Positions 25,094-34,189 of a stretch of 64,000 nucleotides of DNA are shown piece by piece. The notes beneath the pieces were generated by a model. The model worked only from the letters and a program-made list of their open reading frames with translations. It did not search any database and was not told where the DNA came from. The stretch lies in contig JAOUOT010000012.1 of the NCBI GenBank assembly GCA_029880265.1, positions 1-64,000 of the forward strand. The letters are read 5' to 3'. Made by a program: the position numbers and the translations under genes. Position 1 is the stretch's first letter. The number at the start of each line of letters is the position of its first letter. This stretch comes from Spirochaetia bacterium. Lineage in GTDB: Bacteria > Spirochaetota > Leptospiria > Turneriellales > JAOUOS01.

Positions 25094-26419
25094 ATGCTTA
25101 AAAAAATCAAACAAATAAAGAATTCTCTTTTTTCAAAACTTTTAATTATCGCTCTAATCATGGGTCTTTTAATTAATATTACCGCCATTATTCATTTTTG
25201 GACTTTTGCCAACAGAGAGACAAGACACATTGCCCATAAAAATATGCGTAATTATTTGGAATTTATCATAAAAGACCTCGGAGAACCGCCTAATCAAACA
25301 AAAGCAAAAGAAATAGCCGAAGAATACAAACTAAAAATACGTTATAAATCATCAAGCTTCGAATGGTCTACGCATGAAGATATGCCAAGCCCAAAAGACA
25401 TAAAAGAAAATGCGCATTATAAAGGCAGATCATTTGGTCATTATAACAAACATATGTATTATTCAATCGAAAAAGAAAACGGATCTTTTCTTTTTATGCT
25501 AGATTTTGAAAAACCTCCGCCGCATGAAAAAAGATGGATGATGTCTTTAATTGTCGTTTTATCGTTTATTTTGCTTACAGGATACTTTCTGGTAAAGAAA
25601 GTCTTAATGCCGGTAACATGGCTTTCTCAAGGGGTAAAAAAAATCTCTAAGGGAGATTTCTATGTACAAATTCCTGAAAATAGGAAAGACGAGTTAGGCG
25701 CCCTTATTCGTTCTTTTAATGAAATGGCGAAAGAGATTAAAAGAATGATCACCCTAAGAGAGCGCCTTTTAACCGATGTAAGTCATGAGATGAGAACGCC
25801 CCTGACAAGATTAAAGCTTTCCCTTGAAATGATGAAACCAAATTCAAGGCAAAAAAGCCTGCGTGAAGATGTAAGAGAATTAGAAATGATGCTGACTGAA
25901 ATACTGGAAACTGAACGTTTAAATTCAAAATACTACATGAATAAAATACGCATATTTGATTTAGAATTATTATTGAGAAACATTTCTAAATACATAAAAG
26001 ATATTTATCCGAAAGTAAAATATGAGTTTATCAACAAAGGCGTTAAGAAAATAAAAGGCAACGAAGAACTCTTAAAAAGAGCTTTTAGCAATATTTTAGA
26101 AAACGCTTTTAAATATGCAAGTCAAAACATAAATTCAAAAGTTATTGTTAATTTAGAAAATAAAACCGACTCTATTCAGTTATCGATATCAGATAACGGA
26201 CCGGGCATTTCAAAAAAAGAAATCATAAATATTTTTGAACCATTTTACAGAACCGACAAATCGCGCGCCCGCGAAACAGGCGGATACGGGCTCGGCTTAA
26301 GCATTGTAAAAAAAATACTCGATCTGCATAACGCGAATATATCAGTTAAAAGCTCTATAAAGAAAGGGAGCGTTGTCGTTGTAAATCTGCCCCAGACAAA
26401 AGGAGAGTCAAGATTGTAA
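25094..26419 (+). CDS. Sensor histidine kinase (CpxA-like)
   Basis: The kinase has two membrane helices (LLIIALIMGLLINITAIIHF near residue 20 and MMSLIVVLSFILLTGYFLV near 155) flanking a periplasmic domain of about 110 residues. A HAMP domain follows (VKKISKGDFYVQIPENRKDE), then the H-box LLTDVSHEMRTPLTRLKLSL, N-box NILENAFKYA and G boxes SDNGPGISKKE and GGYGLGLSIV. The small periplasmic domain and Spy-like partner suit envelope or metal stress sensing. Stop and start of the regulator/kinase pair are separated by one base. Confidence 0.93.
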   Translation: MLKKIKQIKNSLFSKLLIIALIMGLLINITAIIHFWTFANRETRHIAHKNMRNYLEFIIKDLGEPPNQTKAKEIAEEYKLKIRYKSSSFEWSTHEDMPSPKDIKENAHYKGRSFGHYNKHMYYSIEKENGSFLFMLDFEKPPPHEKRWMMSLIVVLSFILLTGYFLVKKVLMPVTWLSQGVKKISKGDFYVQIPENRKDELGALIRSFNEMAKEIKRMITLRERLLTDVSHEMRTPLTRLKLSLEMMKPNSRQKSLREDVRELEMMLTEILETERLNSKYYMNKIRIFDLELLLRNISKYIKDIYPKVKYEFINKGVKKIKGNEELLKRAFSNILENAFKYASQNINSKVIVNLENKTDSIQLSISDNGPGISKKEIINIFEPFYRTDKSRARETGGYGLGLSIVKKILDLHNANISVKSSIKKGSVVVVNLPQTKGESRL

Positions 26420-26475
26420 TTTGTTGACGTTATAAACTTGACGCCCCGTCTCAAAACTTGAATCTGACTTAATAT

Positions 26476-26548
<73 letters not shown>

Positions 26549-26578
26549 CATTTTATTAAAGCTCATTCAAATTGAAAC

Positions 26579-26652
26579 GGCGACGTAGCTCAGTTGGTTA
26601 GAGCAACGGAATCATAATCCGTGTGTCCGGGGTTCGAGTCCCTGCGTCGCTA
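26579..26652 (+). tRNA. tRNA-Met (CAT), elongator
   Basis: The cloverleaf has acceptor arms GGCGACG/CGTCGCT with a G1-U72 wobble, D arm GCTCAGTTGGTTAGAGC and T arm CGGGG-TTCGAGT-CCCTG. The anticodon CAT is at 26613-26615. The GGCGACGTAGCTCAG start matches elongator Met rather than the lysidine-modified Ile tRNA, though CAT alone cannot exclude the latter. It lies 30 bp after tRNA-fMet and is probably cotranscribed. Confidence 0.9.
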
Positions 26653-26671
26653 ATAGTTATCTTGAAAATGT

Positions 26672-26718
26672 TCATTGATTTTGACGTATGCGCGGGGCGT
26701 ATACGTCAAAATCAATGA
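26672..26718. terminator. Long hairpin downstream of the tRNA pair
   Basis: TCATTGATTTTGACGTAT (26672-26689) is exactly complementary to 26701-26718. The loop GCGCGGGGCGT can pair further to leave only GGG open. It separates the tRNA transcript from the convergent radical SAM gene, so a bidirectional terminator is the simplest reading. Neither side has a strong T-run. Confidence 0.5.
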
Positions 26719-26730
26719 TATAAAAAAACA

Positions 26731-28017
26731 TCAAATCTCTTCAGGTAAAATATCCATAAAAGCCGATACGCTGAAAACCGCCCTGCCCGCTCCCGAAGGG
26801 CCGTATCCGGGGGGTATGGGAAGTTTATATTTCGCATGGATATTTTTATATTCTCTTAATAATTTCATATAATATTCAATAGGCGGCGGTTCCTGATTGC
26901 CTAGCACGGTAAACGGCTCTGGGCACCATGTCGTAAAACGCGGAGATATTCCGCGGCTCATAAAAAAATCAAGCCCCTCGGCCGTGCTTGATACGGCCTC
27001 GTCGACTGTTTTAAAGCCATAAGGCTTTGCCATCTCGACCCCGCCTACAAAATTAGGAATGACATTTTTCGCCCCAAAGACCTCAGCCGATTCAAGAATG
27101 CGGCGTATCCATGTTTCTCTGCCTATAAAGCGGCTTTTACCCGGACAAACCTTCTTAAAAAGCTCTTCGTCCCATATTTCGTAATTGGGATGATAAATAT
27201 CGACCCCTGCGTCTTTAAATTTTTGACAGTCTTCTTTTTCAAAAGCTTCTGTTACAATTTTTGATATCCATCTGCCCGAAAATTTTTTATTAATCTCTCG
27301 CGCGTAATCAAGATAAAAGTCAACCTCGTTTTTATCTTTCAACCTGGTAACAATAGATCCGCCTGTAATCGTATAAGCTTTTGCCGTATTATCGTTTTTG
27401 TCGATACCCGAAAGCGCCTCTAAAATATATTCGACGGGTTTAACGCCGGTATAGGGTCTGCCCGCTCTTTTTTGCTGCTTCCAGTTGTGATTGATGTCGC
27501 AGTACTGGCACTCTTCGTCTTTGCCGAAATACTGACAGTTTCGAAAAACCGTAAGATAAATAAGATAACCCCATTCGATAACGGGGGCAATCTCGCCTAC
27601 CGGCTTGGGCATATCGTACTTCAGTTTATAATAGTCAGGAATCGGGGGAAATTCAGCCTCGGCAAGAAAATCATCATGATAAAAAACGCCCATCTTGTTT
27701 TCATGATTAACCGAAATTTTATATTCAGACTGCGGATTAATTCTTACCGATATAACGGTTTCTCTTAAATTATGACTTCCTTTGGAGATTTTTATTTCTT
27801 CGGGCGCCTTGAGGTTTTCGCTTTGTTTCATTTCAGAAAGCGGCACCCTGTCAAAAGAAAAAATAAAATAATCTTTGGTTTTATAATCTGAATTTATGAA
27901 AGATTTCGAATCAAAAGAGATGCCCTGCCTTAGAATATCCTGCTTAATATAAGCCTCAAACGGCAAATCTGAATAATTCTTCTGCCAATCGTCATGCAGC
28001 TTTTGTGCATTTACCAT
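26731..28017 (-). CDS. Radical SAM protein with CX8CX2C cluster motif
   Basis: This protein of about 428 residues has NCQYFGKDEECQYCDIN, where three cysteines spaced CX8CX2C would bind the 4Fe-4S cluster instead of the usual CX3CX2C. AYTITGGSIVTRLKD is the GGE-like SAM-binding strand, and NFVGGVEMAKPYGF and PPGYGPSGAG lie further on. I chose the ATG at 28017; a TTG at 28032 is also in frame. I do not know the reaction. No obvious substrate peptide or partner enzyme is adjacent, since neighbours are a tRNA pair and cytochrome genes. Confidence 0.8.
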   Translation of the reverse strand: MVNAQKLHDDWQKNYSDLPFEAYIKQDILRQGISFDSKSFINSDYKTKDYFIFSFDRVPLSEMKQSENLKAPEEIKISKGSHNLRETVISVRINPQSEYKISVNHENKMGVFYHDDFLAEAEFPPIPDYYKLKYDMPKPVGEIAPVIEWGYLIYLTVFRNCQYFGKDEECQYCDINHNWKQQKRAGRPYTGVKPVEYILEALSGIDKNDNTAKAYTITGGSIVTRLKDKNEVDFYLDYAREINKKFSGRWISKIVTEAFEKEDCQKFKDAGVDIYHPNYEIWDEELFKKVCPGKSRFIGRETWIRRILESAEVFGAKNVIPNFVGGVEMAKPYGFKTVDEAVSSTAEGLDFFMSRGISPRFTTWCPEPFTVLGNQEPPPIEYYMKLLREYKNIHAKYKLPIPPGYGPSGAGRAVFSVSAFMDILPEEI

Positions 28018-28048
28018 ATTTAATGGCTTCAAAAGAAAAGATAGGGCG

Positions 28049-28462
28049 TCAATTACTAATAAAATACATTATCAAATTGCCTTTTTCTTCAGAGGTGCAG
28101 ACTCTTTCGCGAACTTTCTCGCAGTAATTATCTAATTCTTTGAGAACCTTTTTGGTCGACTGAAAGACTTTTTTATTCGCAGAAACAGAAAGAGCCGGCA
28201 CTTCTATGTCAAAAAGACCGAATAAAACTTCTTGTTTGCCCGGTTTTTTTATATTGCGATTATGACAACTGACGCAGGCCATTCCTGTTTTGGGATTTTT
28301 TTGTTCAAAGAATTCTTTTCCTTTTTCTGCGCTGAATGTTTTTCCCGTTTCTTTTTCAAACTTTTCAAGAAGAGTTTGAGCTACAGACGCATATATCTCA
28401 ACTGAAAAAAGAATTAAACATATTAAAGAGAATATTTTATACTTAGTATTTATTTTTTTCAT
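28049..28462 (-). CDS. Monohaem cytochrome c, SHP/DUF1924-like
   Basis: The 137-residue exported protein has a signal peptide (IFSLICLILFSVEIYASV) and one haem site CVSCHNRN at about residues 63-70. The segment GKEFFEQKNPKTGMACVSCH and the C-terminal cysteine pair YCEKVRERVC fit the SHP/DUF1924 family, oxygen-binding high-spin periplasmic cytochromes. It follows a cytochrome b gene after a 13-bp gap, the usual pairing for this family, so electrons likely pass from quinol through the membrane cytochrome to this protein. Confidence 0.8.
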   Translation of the reverse strand: MKKINTKYKIFSLICLILFSVEIYASVAQTLLEKFEKETGKTFSAEKGKEFFEQKNPKTGMACVSCHNRNIKKPGKQEVLFGLFDIEVPALSVSANKKVFQSTKKVLKELDNYCEKVRERVCTSEEKGNLIMYFISN

Positions 28463-28475
28463 TGTTTTTTCCTGT

Positions 28476-29036
28476 TTATTTTATTTGTTTTTTACCGTTA
28501 ATCATTGATTTCACGATATTTTCTTTTTTTACCAGAATATGCCGAATAAGACCCATTATGTGTAAAATTGCGGCGGCAAAAATTGAAATACTTATGGCTT
28601 TATGAATTTTTGAAAGTATTTTATTTATTTCTTCAATATTTTGAACAGAATTTATTGAAGAAAATATTTCTTTTTCAATCAGAAAAACGCTGATTCCGAA
28701 AACAGCGGTAACAATTACCGCAAACATTATATAAACCATTATATATCCGGCAAGCGGATTATGACCGATATAATCTTCTTCGGTTTTTCTTAACGTTTTT
28801 TTCGCAAATTCAATTACCTCTTTGGGCCCCTTAACAAAATTTGAAAAAGACGCGTAACCCTTATCGTAAAATCCGTAAATTATGCGAATTAATGAAAGTA
28901 CGACAGTAAAAATACCCGCGCCAGCGTGAAGATTTTGGACCTCGAATTCTGCGCTTAATAATAACAAGATAATATTAAAAACGAGAAGCCAGTGCCATAT
29001 TCGTATAAATTTGCTCCAGACTAATACTTCTTTCAT
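28476..29036 (-). CDS. Cytochrome b561-type membrane protein
   Basis: Four membrane helices are visible in 186 residues, with histidines suited to two b haems: H15 in RIWHWLLVFN, H37 in NLHAGAGIF, and two in the last helices (KIHKAISISIF, AAILHIMGLIRHILV). The loop after helix 2 is charged (FVKGPKEVIEFAKKTLRK). It is the likely quinol-oxidising partner of the SHP-type cytochrome encoded downstream. Confidence 0.85.
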   Translation of the reverse strand: MKEVLVWSKFIRIWHWLLVFNIILLLLSAEFEVQNLHAGAGIFTVVLSLIRIIYGFYDKGYASFSNFVKGPKEVIEFAKKTLRKTEEDYIGHNPLAGYIMVYIMFAVIVTAVFGISVFLIEKEIFSSINSVQNIEEINKILSKIHKAISISIFAAAILHIMGLIRHILVKKENIVKSMINGKKQIK

Positions 29037-29048
29037 TTTTTGGTTCCT

Positions 29049-29753
29049 TTATTTCTCTAAAACTTCAAGAAATCCGTAAAACATATTGCTTGAAAGATAT
29101 TTTTCGCTTTGTTTATCTTGTTTTGGCCGTCTTCTTAAATAATCATTAAATTTAACGCCGTTTTCTTTGTGAATTTTTTTCTTGTCAAGATTCATTCTAT
29201 AGCGCTGAATACCGTTTCTTACATGATGAATAAAAGCAATGGTGCCGTTTTTCTCAACGCCGGTAACCACCGATACATGAGTAAAGTTATCGTCCCATTT
29301 TCCGTTTTTATTTTTATCATATGTGTTCTTAAATAAAATCAAATCTCCCGGGCGCGGCATCTTTTTTTTATGATTGGTCCAAAATTTTTCTTTAAAACTA
29401 TGATAAATGATTTCGACTCCGTTTGCCCCTCTTCTAGCGGTAGACGCTCTTTGAAATACGTCAATATCAATCGTATCAAAAACCGCCTTTACCATGCCCG
29501 AACAATCGTTTCGATAGCGCCTTCCGTTATGATTTATAAATTTATGATTATTGCCTATAAATGATTGGCATATTTTTCTAACTGTCAGTCGGGTTTTCTC
29601 TTTTTCTTCATTAAACGGCGTATTCGGTTTTTGCGTAACCATGTCTCCGCCAAAACGTTTTGACGCTAAAACTGCCGAAGATATTAAAAACAAAGCCAAG
29701 AATACCGCTTTATATTTTATTACTTTCTCTAATATGTTTTTTCTAAAATTCAT
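29049..29753 (-). CDS. Exported cysteine peptidase of NlpC/P60-CHAP type
   Basis: After an N-terminal signal segment (AVFLALFLISSAVLAS) the 234-residue protein has NDCSGMVKAVFDTI with the probable catalytic cysteine, PRPGDLILFKNTYD, and FTHVSVVTGVEKNG with the probable catalytic histidine. These are the NlpC/P60 and CHAP landmarks of peptidoglycan-cleaving amidases or endopeptidases. DKNKNGKWDDN looks like a calcium-binding loop. It lies 12 bp upstream of the cytochrome b gene on the same strand, but a functional link is not obvious. Confidence 0.8.
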   Translation of the reverse strand: MNFRKNILEKVIKYKAVFLALFLISSAVLASKRFGGDMVTQKPNTPFNEEKEKTRLTVRKICQSFIGNNHKFINHNGRRYRNDCSGMVKAVFDTIDIDVFQRASTARRGANGVEIIYHSFKEKFWTNHKKKMPRPGDLILFKNTYDKNKNGKWDDNFTHVSVVTGVEKNGTIAFIHHVRNGIQRYRMNLDKKKIHKENGVKFNDYLRRRPKQDKQSEKYLSSNMFYGFLEVLEK

Positions 29754-29818
29754 AACTTATAAAGATAAAAACAAATATGTTTTGTCAAGTTGTTTCAATT
29801 CTTTTCTTTGTAAATTAA

Positions 29819-30760
29819 ATGACAGTAAAAAAGAAAACGATTTATCTGGCGAATCCGAGGGGGTTTTGCGCCGGCGTCGACAGGGCCATTGAGACAGTTG
29901 AAACCGCTCTGGAACTTTATAATACGCCGTTGTATGTAAAGCATGAAATTGTGCATAATAAAAATGTCGTCAATGACTTGATAAAAAAAGGCGTTATTTT
30001 TATTGAAAATCTTGAAGACATACCCAACACAGAGACCGTAATTTTCAGCGCCCACGGGGTGCCGCCCGATACATGGGAGGCGGCGAAAAAAAGAAATTTA
30101 AACATTATAGACGCAACATGCCCTTTGGTTACCAAAGTGCATTTAGAGGCAAAAAGACTGGCCAAAGACAACTACCGTATAATTTTCATCGGGCATAAAA
30201 AGCATGTGGAAACCATAGGCACCTACGGCGAAGCTCCCGATAGAATCACTATAATAGAAAACATTGAAGATATTGAAAATTTACCGGAGTTTGAAGAATC
30301 AAAAATCGCCTATTTGACGCAAACAACGCTTTCTGTTCGCGAAACAAAAGAAATCATAGATAGACTTAAGAAAAAGTTCCCCGATATTTTGGGTCCCTCG
30401 ACAAGCGATATCTGCTATGCGACCACAAACAGGCAAGAAGCTGTTTCAAAAATCGCATCGGTTTCAGATTTGATGCTGATTATTGGGTCAAAAAATTCTT
30501 CAAATTCAAACCGTCTTAAAGAGCTTGCCGAAAGTCTGGGAACAACGGCAAAACTTATCGACAGCTACGACGATATTGATAAAGCATGGATATCAGATAC
30601 TGTGCAATCTATAGGAATCTCAGCCGGGGCTTCTGCGCCTGAAAATATCATTCAAATGGTCATTGCTGGCCTGAAAAATGATTTTCAATTTGATAATATA
30701 GAAGAAATAATCGTAAAAGAAGAACGCATTACTTTTAGGCTGCCAAAAAACTTAAGATAA
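29819..30760 (+). CDS. ispH: 4-hydroxy-3-methylbut-2-enyl diphosphate reductase
   Basis: IspH (LytB) makes IPP and DMAPP in the last step of the MEP pathway. The three cluster cysteines are in PRGFCAGVDRAIE, IIDATCPLVTKVH and TSDICYATTNRQ. Substrate residues include KHEIVHNKNVV, FSAHGVPP and FIGHKKHVETIG, and the conserved SAGASAPE is near the C-terminus. Length (313) is standard. It is divergent from the cysteine peptidase gene and stands alone. Confidence 0.96.
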   Translation: MTVKKKTIYLANPRGFCAGVDRAIETVETALELYNTPLYVKHEIVHNKNVVNDLIKKGVIFIENLEDIPNTETVIFSAHGVPPDTWEAAKKRNLNIIDATCPLVTKVHLEAKRLAKDNYRIIFIGHKKHVETIGTYGEAPDRITIIENIEDIENLPEFEESKIAYLTQTTLSVRETKEIIDRLKKKFPDILGPSTSDICYATTNRQEAVSKIASVSDLMLIIGSKNSSNSNRLKELAESLGTTAKLIDSYDDIDKAWISDTVQSIGISAGASAPENIIQMVIAGLKNDFQFDNIEEIIVKEERITFRLPKNLR

Positions 30761-30843
30761 GAATTTACGAATATAATTAAAACATAAAAATAGCTTGTCG
30801 AAACACGTTAAGCGCTTTAAACAGTCGATAAAATATTTTTATT

Positions 30844-32697
30844 ATGAGAATAATATCTAAATATCGCGCGATTATTTTTCTAATTTTATTTTCTTTTTAT
30901 TCGGGTACGCTTCTTTCAGAAACAGAATTTGACGCGTTAAAAAGCAGGGGGATGGATTTTTTTTATAAGAAAAGATATCATCAGGCTTTAGAGCAATTTG
31001 AAGAAATACTGGAAACCAGATTCGACGACTCTGGCGCTTTATTTTATTATGACGAAACGTTCGCGTTAATACTCTCATGCGAGTTATGGCTTACGCGCGC
31101 AAAAGAATTGAGCTCTCAGGCGAGATACAACCAGGCCCTTGAATCGGTAATTCAGGCCGAGAAAATATATCCTTTTCATCCTTCAATAAACTCCATTAAA
31201 GATGAAATTAACGATATGACAGAAACCGCTAAACCCTTGGCTCATCTTGCCCCTGAAGAGCAGGATATCTTTTATAACACCCTTCATCTCGGATACGCTA
31301 GCCTCGAAAAAGGAAACAACGAAGAGGCGATTAATTTATTTGCGAAATGTCTTTCTTTGGCTCCCAAATCTCCCGAAGCAATCGAGGGCTATAACGAGGC
31401 GCAAAAACGATTTAAAGAAAAAGCTCAACGAGAAAAGTTAATTTCTTTTTTTAATAAAGCCGCCGTATTTGAGTCGCAAAAAAAATACCCTATGGCGGTG
31501 TCTGTTTATGAAGAAATATTAAGAATTTCTCCCGGCAACAGCGAGGCCCATGAAAAAAAACAAAGACTTGAAGAGATGATGAGGGGGCAGCGAGATTTGG
31601 CGCAAAAAATACAGCTTGCCAAAGAATTTCTAGATTCGGGAAATAAACATCTAACCGAAAAAAGGTTTAATGAAGCTATTGAGCAATATGAGCTAGGGCT
31701 AAGCACTCTGCCCGATTTTACGAACTGGGACAATCTTATCGCGAAGGTCCAAAAGTATAAAAAATCTTATGAGGAGAAAAAATTCGAGGAACATATAAGA
31801 GAAATAAATAAAAGTTTCGAAAAAGGACTCTTTTATTACGCTACAGAAAAATACAAAAAAGCAATTTCCTCTTTTGAAAATGTAATCAATATATCTGAAA
31901 ACTATGTTCAAATGAGCGAAACAAAAAATCAGGCAAAAGATTATTTAAGAAAAGCGCAGGAAAATCTGCAACAGCGAGAAGAAGAAGCGGTGAGCGCCGA
32001 GTCTCCTTATTACAAACTTGTTCAAAGCCTAAACGCTCTCGGCTTCAGGCAGTATGAAAAAAAAGACTATAAGTCGGCAAAAAAATATTTTTCAAGCATT
32101 CTCGAACTTTTTCCTAAAAACAAAGAGGCCGGTTTATATTACATTATATGCAGTATTAAAATAGAGCCTGAAACAAAAGAAAATGTAATCTCTGAGCTTA
32201 TTGAACAAATTGACGCTTCTCTAAAAACAAGTCCCTCTGAAGCGCGTCGCCTTATCGATATTGCACTGCAAATTGATAAAAACCATCCGAAAATAAAGCC
32301 TTATATCGAGAAAAAACCGAAAAAACAAATTATCGCCGTTAAATCTACGGTACCAAAAGAAACGATTAATAAATGGTATCAAGAAGCGCTTTCTCTTTCT
32401 CAGACAAACCCTAAAAAGGCTCTTGAGATATCTCGAAAAATTATAAAAGAAGATCCCTTAAATACGAAGGCCAGAAACCTACTGACGAGATTAGAGGCCA
32501 GAGTTTCTCCGGGAACGTCTAAAGCGGTAAAAAAAATAGACGCCAGGGCCCAAAAAGCTTATACGCAGGGCATCATGTTTTATAACAGCGGCAAAATTAA
32601 TGACGCTATAAATTCATTTAAGATAGCGGTTAAAATATCTCCTGATTTTACAAAAGCTCAAAACGCCCTAGCTAAATGCGAAGCCTATCAAAAATAA
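30844..32697 (+). CDS. Secreted TPR-repeat protein coupled to a CHAT gene
   Basis: A short signal peptide (YRAIIFLILFSFYSGTLLS) is followed by many tetratricopeptide units over 617 residues. Examples are RGMDFFYKKRYHQALEQFEE, ASLEKGNNEEAINLFAKCLS, NALGFRQYEKKDYKSAKKYF and GIMFYNSGKINDAINSFKIA near the end. Coiled segments rich in E and K lie between. TPRs bind partner proteins. Its stop overlaps the start of the next gene as TAATG, which implies tight translational coupling with the CHAT-type protein. The signal sequence places it in the envelope while the CHAT protein has none, a point that needs explaining. Confidence 0.85.
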   Translation: MRIISKYRAIIFLILFSFYSGTLLSETEFDALKSRGMDFFYKKRYHQALEQFEEILETRFDDSGALFYYDETFALILSCELWLTRAKELSSQARYNQALESVIQAEKIYPFHPSINSIKDEINDMTETAKPLAHLAPEEQDIFYNTLHLGYASLEKGNNEEAINLFAKCLSLAPKSPEAIEGYNEAQKRFKEKAQREKLISFFNKAAVFESQKKYPMAVSVYEEILRISPGNSEAHEKKQRLEEMMRGQRDLAQKIQLAKEFLDSGNKHLTEKRFNEAIEQYELGLSTLPDFTNWDNLIAKVQKYKKSYEEKKFEEHIREINKSFEKGLFYYATEKYKKAISSFENVINISENYVQMSETKNQAKDYLRKAQENLQQREEEAVSAESPYYKLVQSLNALGFRQYEKKDYKSAKKYFSSILELFPKNKEAGLYYIICSIKIEPETKENVISELIEQIDASLKTSPSEARRLIDIALQIDKNHPKIKPYIEKKPKKQIIAVKSTVPKETINKWYQEALSLSQTNPKKALEISRKIIKEDPLNTKARNLLTRLEARVSPGTSKAVKKIDARAQKAYTQGIMFYNSGKINDAINSFKIAVKISPDFTKAQNALAKCEAYQK

Positions 32698-33884
32698 TGA
32701 ATTATTATATCGCTACCACGACTAATATCAATAATTTCGAAATTGAAAAAATAGAAAACAAAATAAAAGACGGAATATTTTCGGTTTATTCTCTCTCGCA
32801 TCAAAAATTCTATCATATATTCAGAGCAAAAACCGGAAAGATTACATATTCATGGCGCAGAGGTTTGAGCTTAAAATTTTTACCCGATATGGCTTTTATT
32901 CAAAAACTCTCTAAAGATTCGATTAAACAGATAAGAAGAAAAGATTTTATTAAACTTTATTACGCGTTAAAAAAGATACAGGAAAAAAAATCATCATTAA
33001 TTCATCTGCATATCGACGATAAAAATCTGTTTTTATTAAACGCCTCGGGCAATATGCCCTATTTTTCAAAATTGAACCTATTTTTCAGAAAAACCGAACT
33101 TATAAGCGTTTGCAATAAAATTTTACAAGGCTTAGAGCATGATATACTAAACGGATCAGAAAACCTGAAAACGACTTTATATTTAATAAACGCCATAAAG
33201 AAAAAAATAACGGGGCATCTCGCGCTTCAAAGAACGCTAAAAAGTCATAATAATATTATAATCTCGTCTGATTCTTTGGCCTACCTTACAGCGTCTTTCT
33301 TTTTGTTTTTTTATGAAATTCCCGTTGTTTTTGCTTTAGCTTCTAAAAATTTTGAAACGCGTTTTATAAATCGGGAACATAAAATAAGACGCGTTTTGGT
33401 TATCAATAACTTAAACGGCAAACCATTAAAAAACTTACGACAACTTAATTTAAATAAAGATATTCTTAATTCTGTTAAAGTAAAAGAAATTTCTGGTCTG
33501 TTTGACAAAAAAAGACTTACAAGCCTTTTTGAAAATAATAACGACGGTTTTTTTGATCTTATTATTTATCGGGGACACGCCGAAGTCTGCGGAAAAAGAA
33601 TCGCATGGCCCCTCAAAGACGGTAAATTCTATCTGAAATCTAATTCATTTAAATATTGCATACATCTGGCATGCCTGCCTATAAGCGTTGATAATCAGAT
33701 TTTAGAACTGCCTTTCTTAAACGGAGTGATCCCTTTTTCTTATATTCCCGATATAGATTATACTTTTCTCATTGAGATGTTTTTTATAAATCTAAACAAA
33801 TACAACGCATTTATACCCTCATGGCTTGAAACCCTGAGAAAAAATAAAAAAATGCTAAAATATTTTGGTTTATTTATTCACTAG
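32697..33884 (+). CDS. CHAT-domain (caspase-like) protein
   Basis: I start this 395-residue protein at ATG 32697, which overlaps the TPR gene stop (TAATG). The C-terminal 160 residues follow the CHAT pattern: RRVLVINNLNGKPLKNL, then FFDLIIYRGHAE with the putative catalytic His (residue 294), DGKFYLKSNSFKYCIHLACL with the catalytic Cys (326), and VIPFSYIPDIDYTFLIEMFF, matching the S-W-P-D-xx-A segment. CHAT proteases cleave proteins upon activation and are classically paired with TPR proteins, as in HetF and the CRISPR-linked TPR-CHAT. The N-terminal 230 residues are unrecognised. Substrate and trigger are unknown, and the enzymatic activity is inferred from the dyad. Confidence 0.72.
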   Translation: MNYYIATTTNINNFEIEKIENKIKDGIFSVYSLSHQKFYHIFRAKTGKITYSWRRGLSLKFLPDMAFIQKLSKDSIKQIRRKDFIKLYYALKKIQEKKSSLIHLHIDDKNLFLLNASGNMPYFSKLNLFFRKTELISVCNKILQGLEHDILNGSENLKTTLYLINAIKKKITGHLALQRTLKSHNNIIISSDSLAYLTASFFLFFYEIPVVFALASKNFETRFINREHKIRRVLVINNLNGKPLKNLRQLNLNKDILNSVKVKEISGLFDKKRLTSLFENNNDGFFDLIIYRGHAEVCGKRIAWPLKDGKFYLKSNSFKYCIHLACLPISVDNQILELPFLNGVIPFSYIPDIDYTFLIEMFFINLNKYNAFIPSWLETLRKNKKMLKYFGLFIH

Positions 33885-33955
33885 GCCTGAAAATAAAAAT
33901 GAATTTACAGCACGTTTTAAGGTCGGTTTATGCTAATTATTAAAAGGATAATCTT

Positions 33956-34183
33956 ATGCTATATTTAAAATCAGCTCAACCGGTTCCCGGTAAGGGGACA
34001 GCTTATACTTACTATGAAACTGACGCCGAACATAATATCAAAAGAATGATGACTGCCATACCCGAAACAAACGAAATAACCTTGTATCCAGAGCCTAAGT
34101 TAAAAAAGGTTTTTATGCCTGAAATGCTGTCAGATGTTCCCGAAGAAGAGTTTACAGACTTATGGAACAAGGCTAGTCAATAA
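33956..34183 (+). CDS. Small hypothetical protein
   Basis: A 75-residue acidic protein (KRMMTAIPETNEITLYPEPK, MLSDVPEEEFTDLWNKA) with AAGGAT upstream of the ATG. No membrane segment, cysteine or known motif is visible. It ends 6 bp before the SPL-like gene, so the two are cotranscribed. Codon use resembles its neighbours, which supports it as a real gene. Confidence 0.6.
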   Translation: MLYLKSAQPVPGKGTAYTYYETDAEHNIKRMMTAIPETNEITLYPEPKLKKVFMPEMLSDVPEEEFTDLWNKASQ

Positions 34184-34189
34184 TAATTA

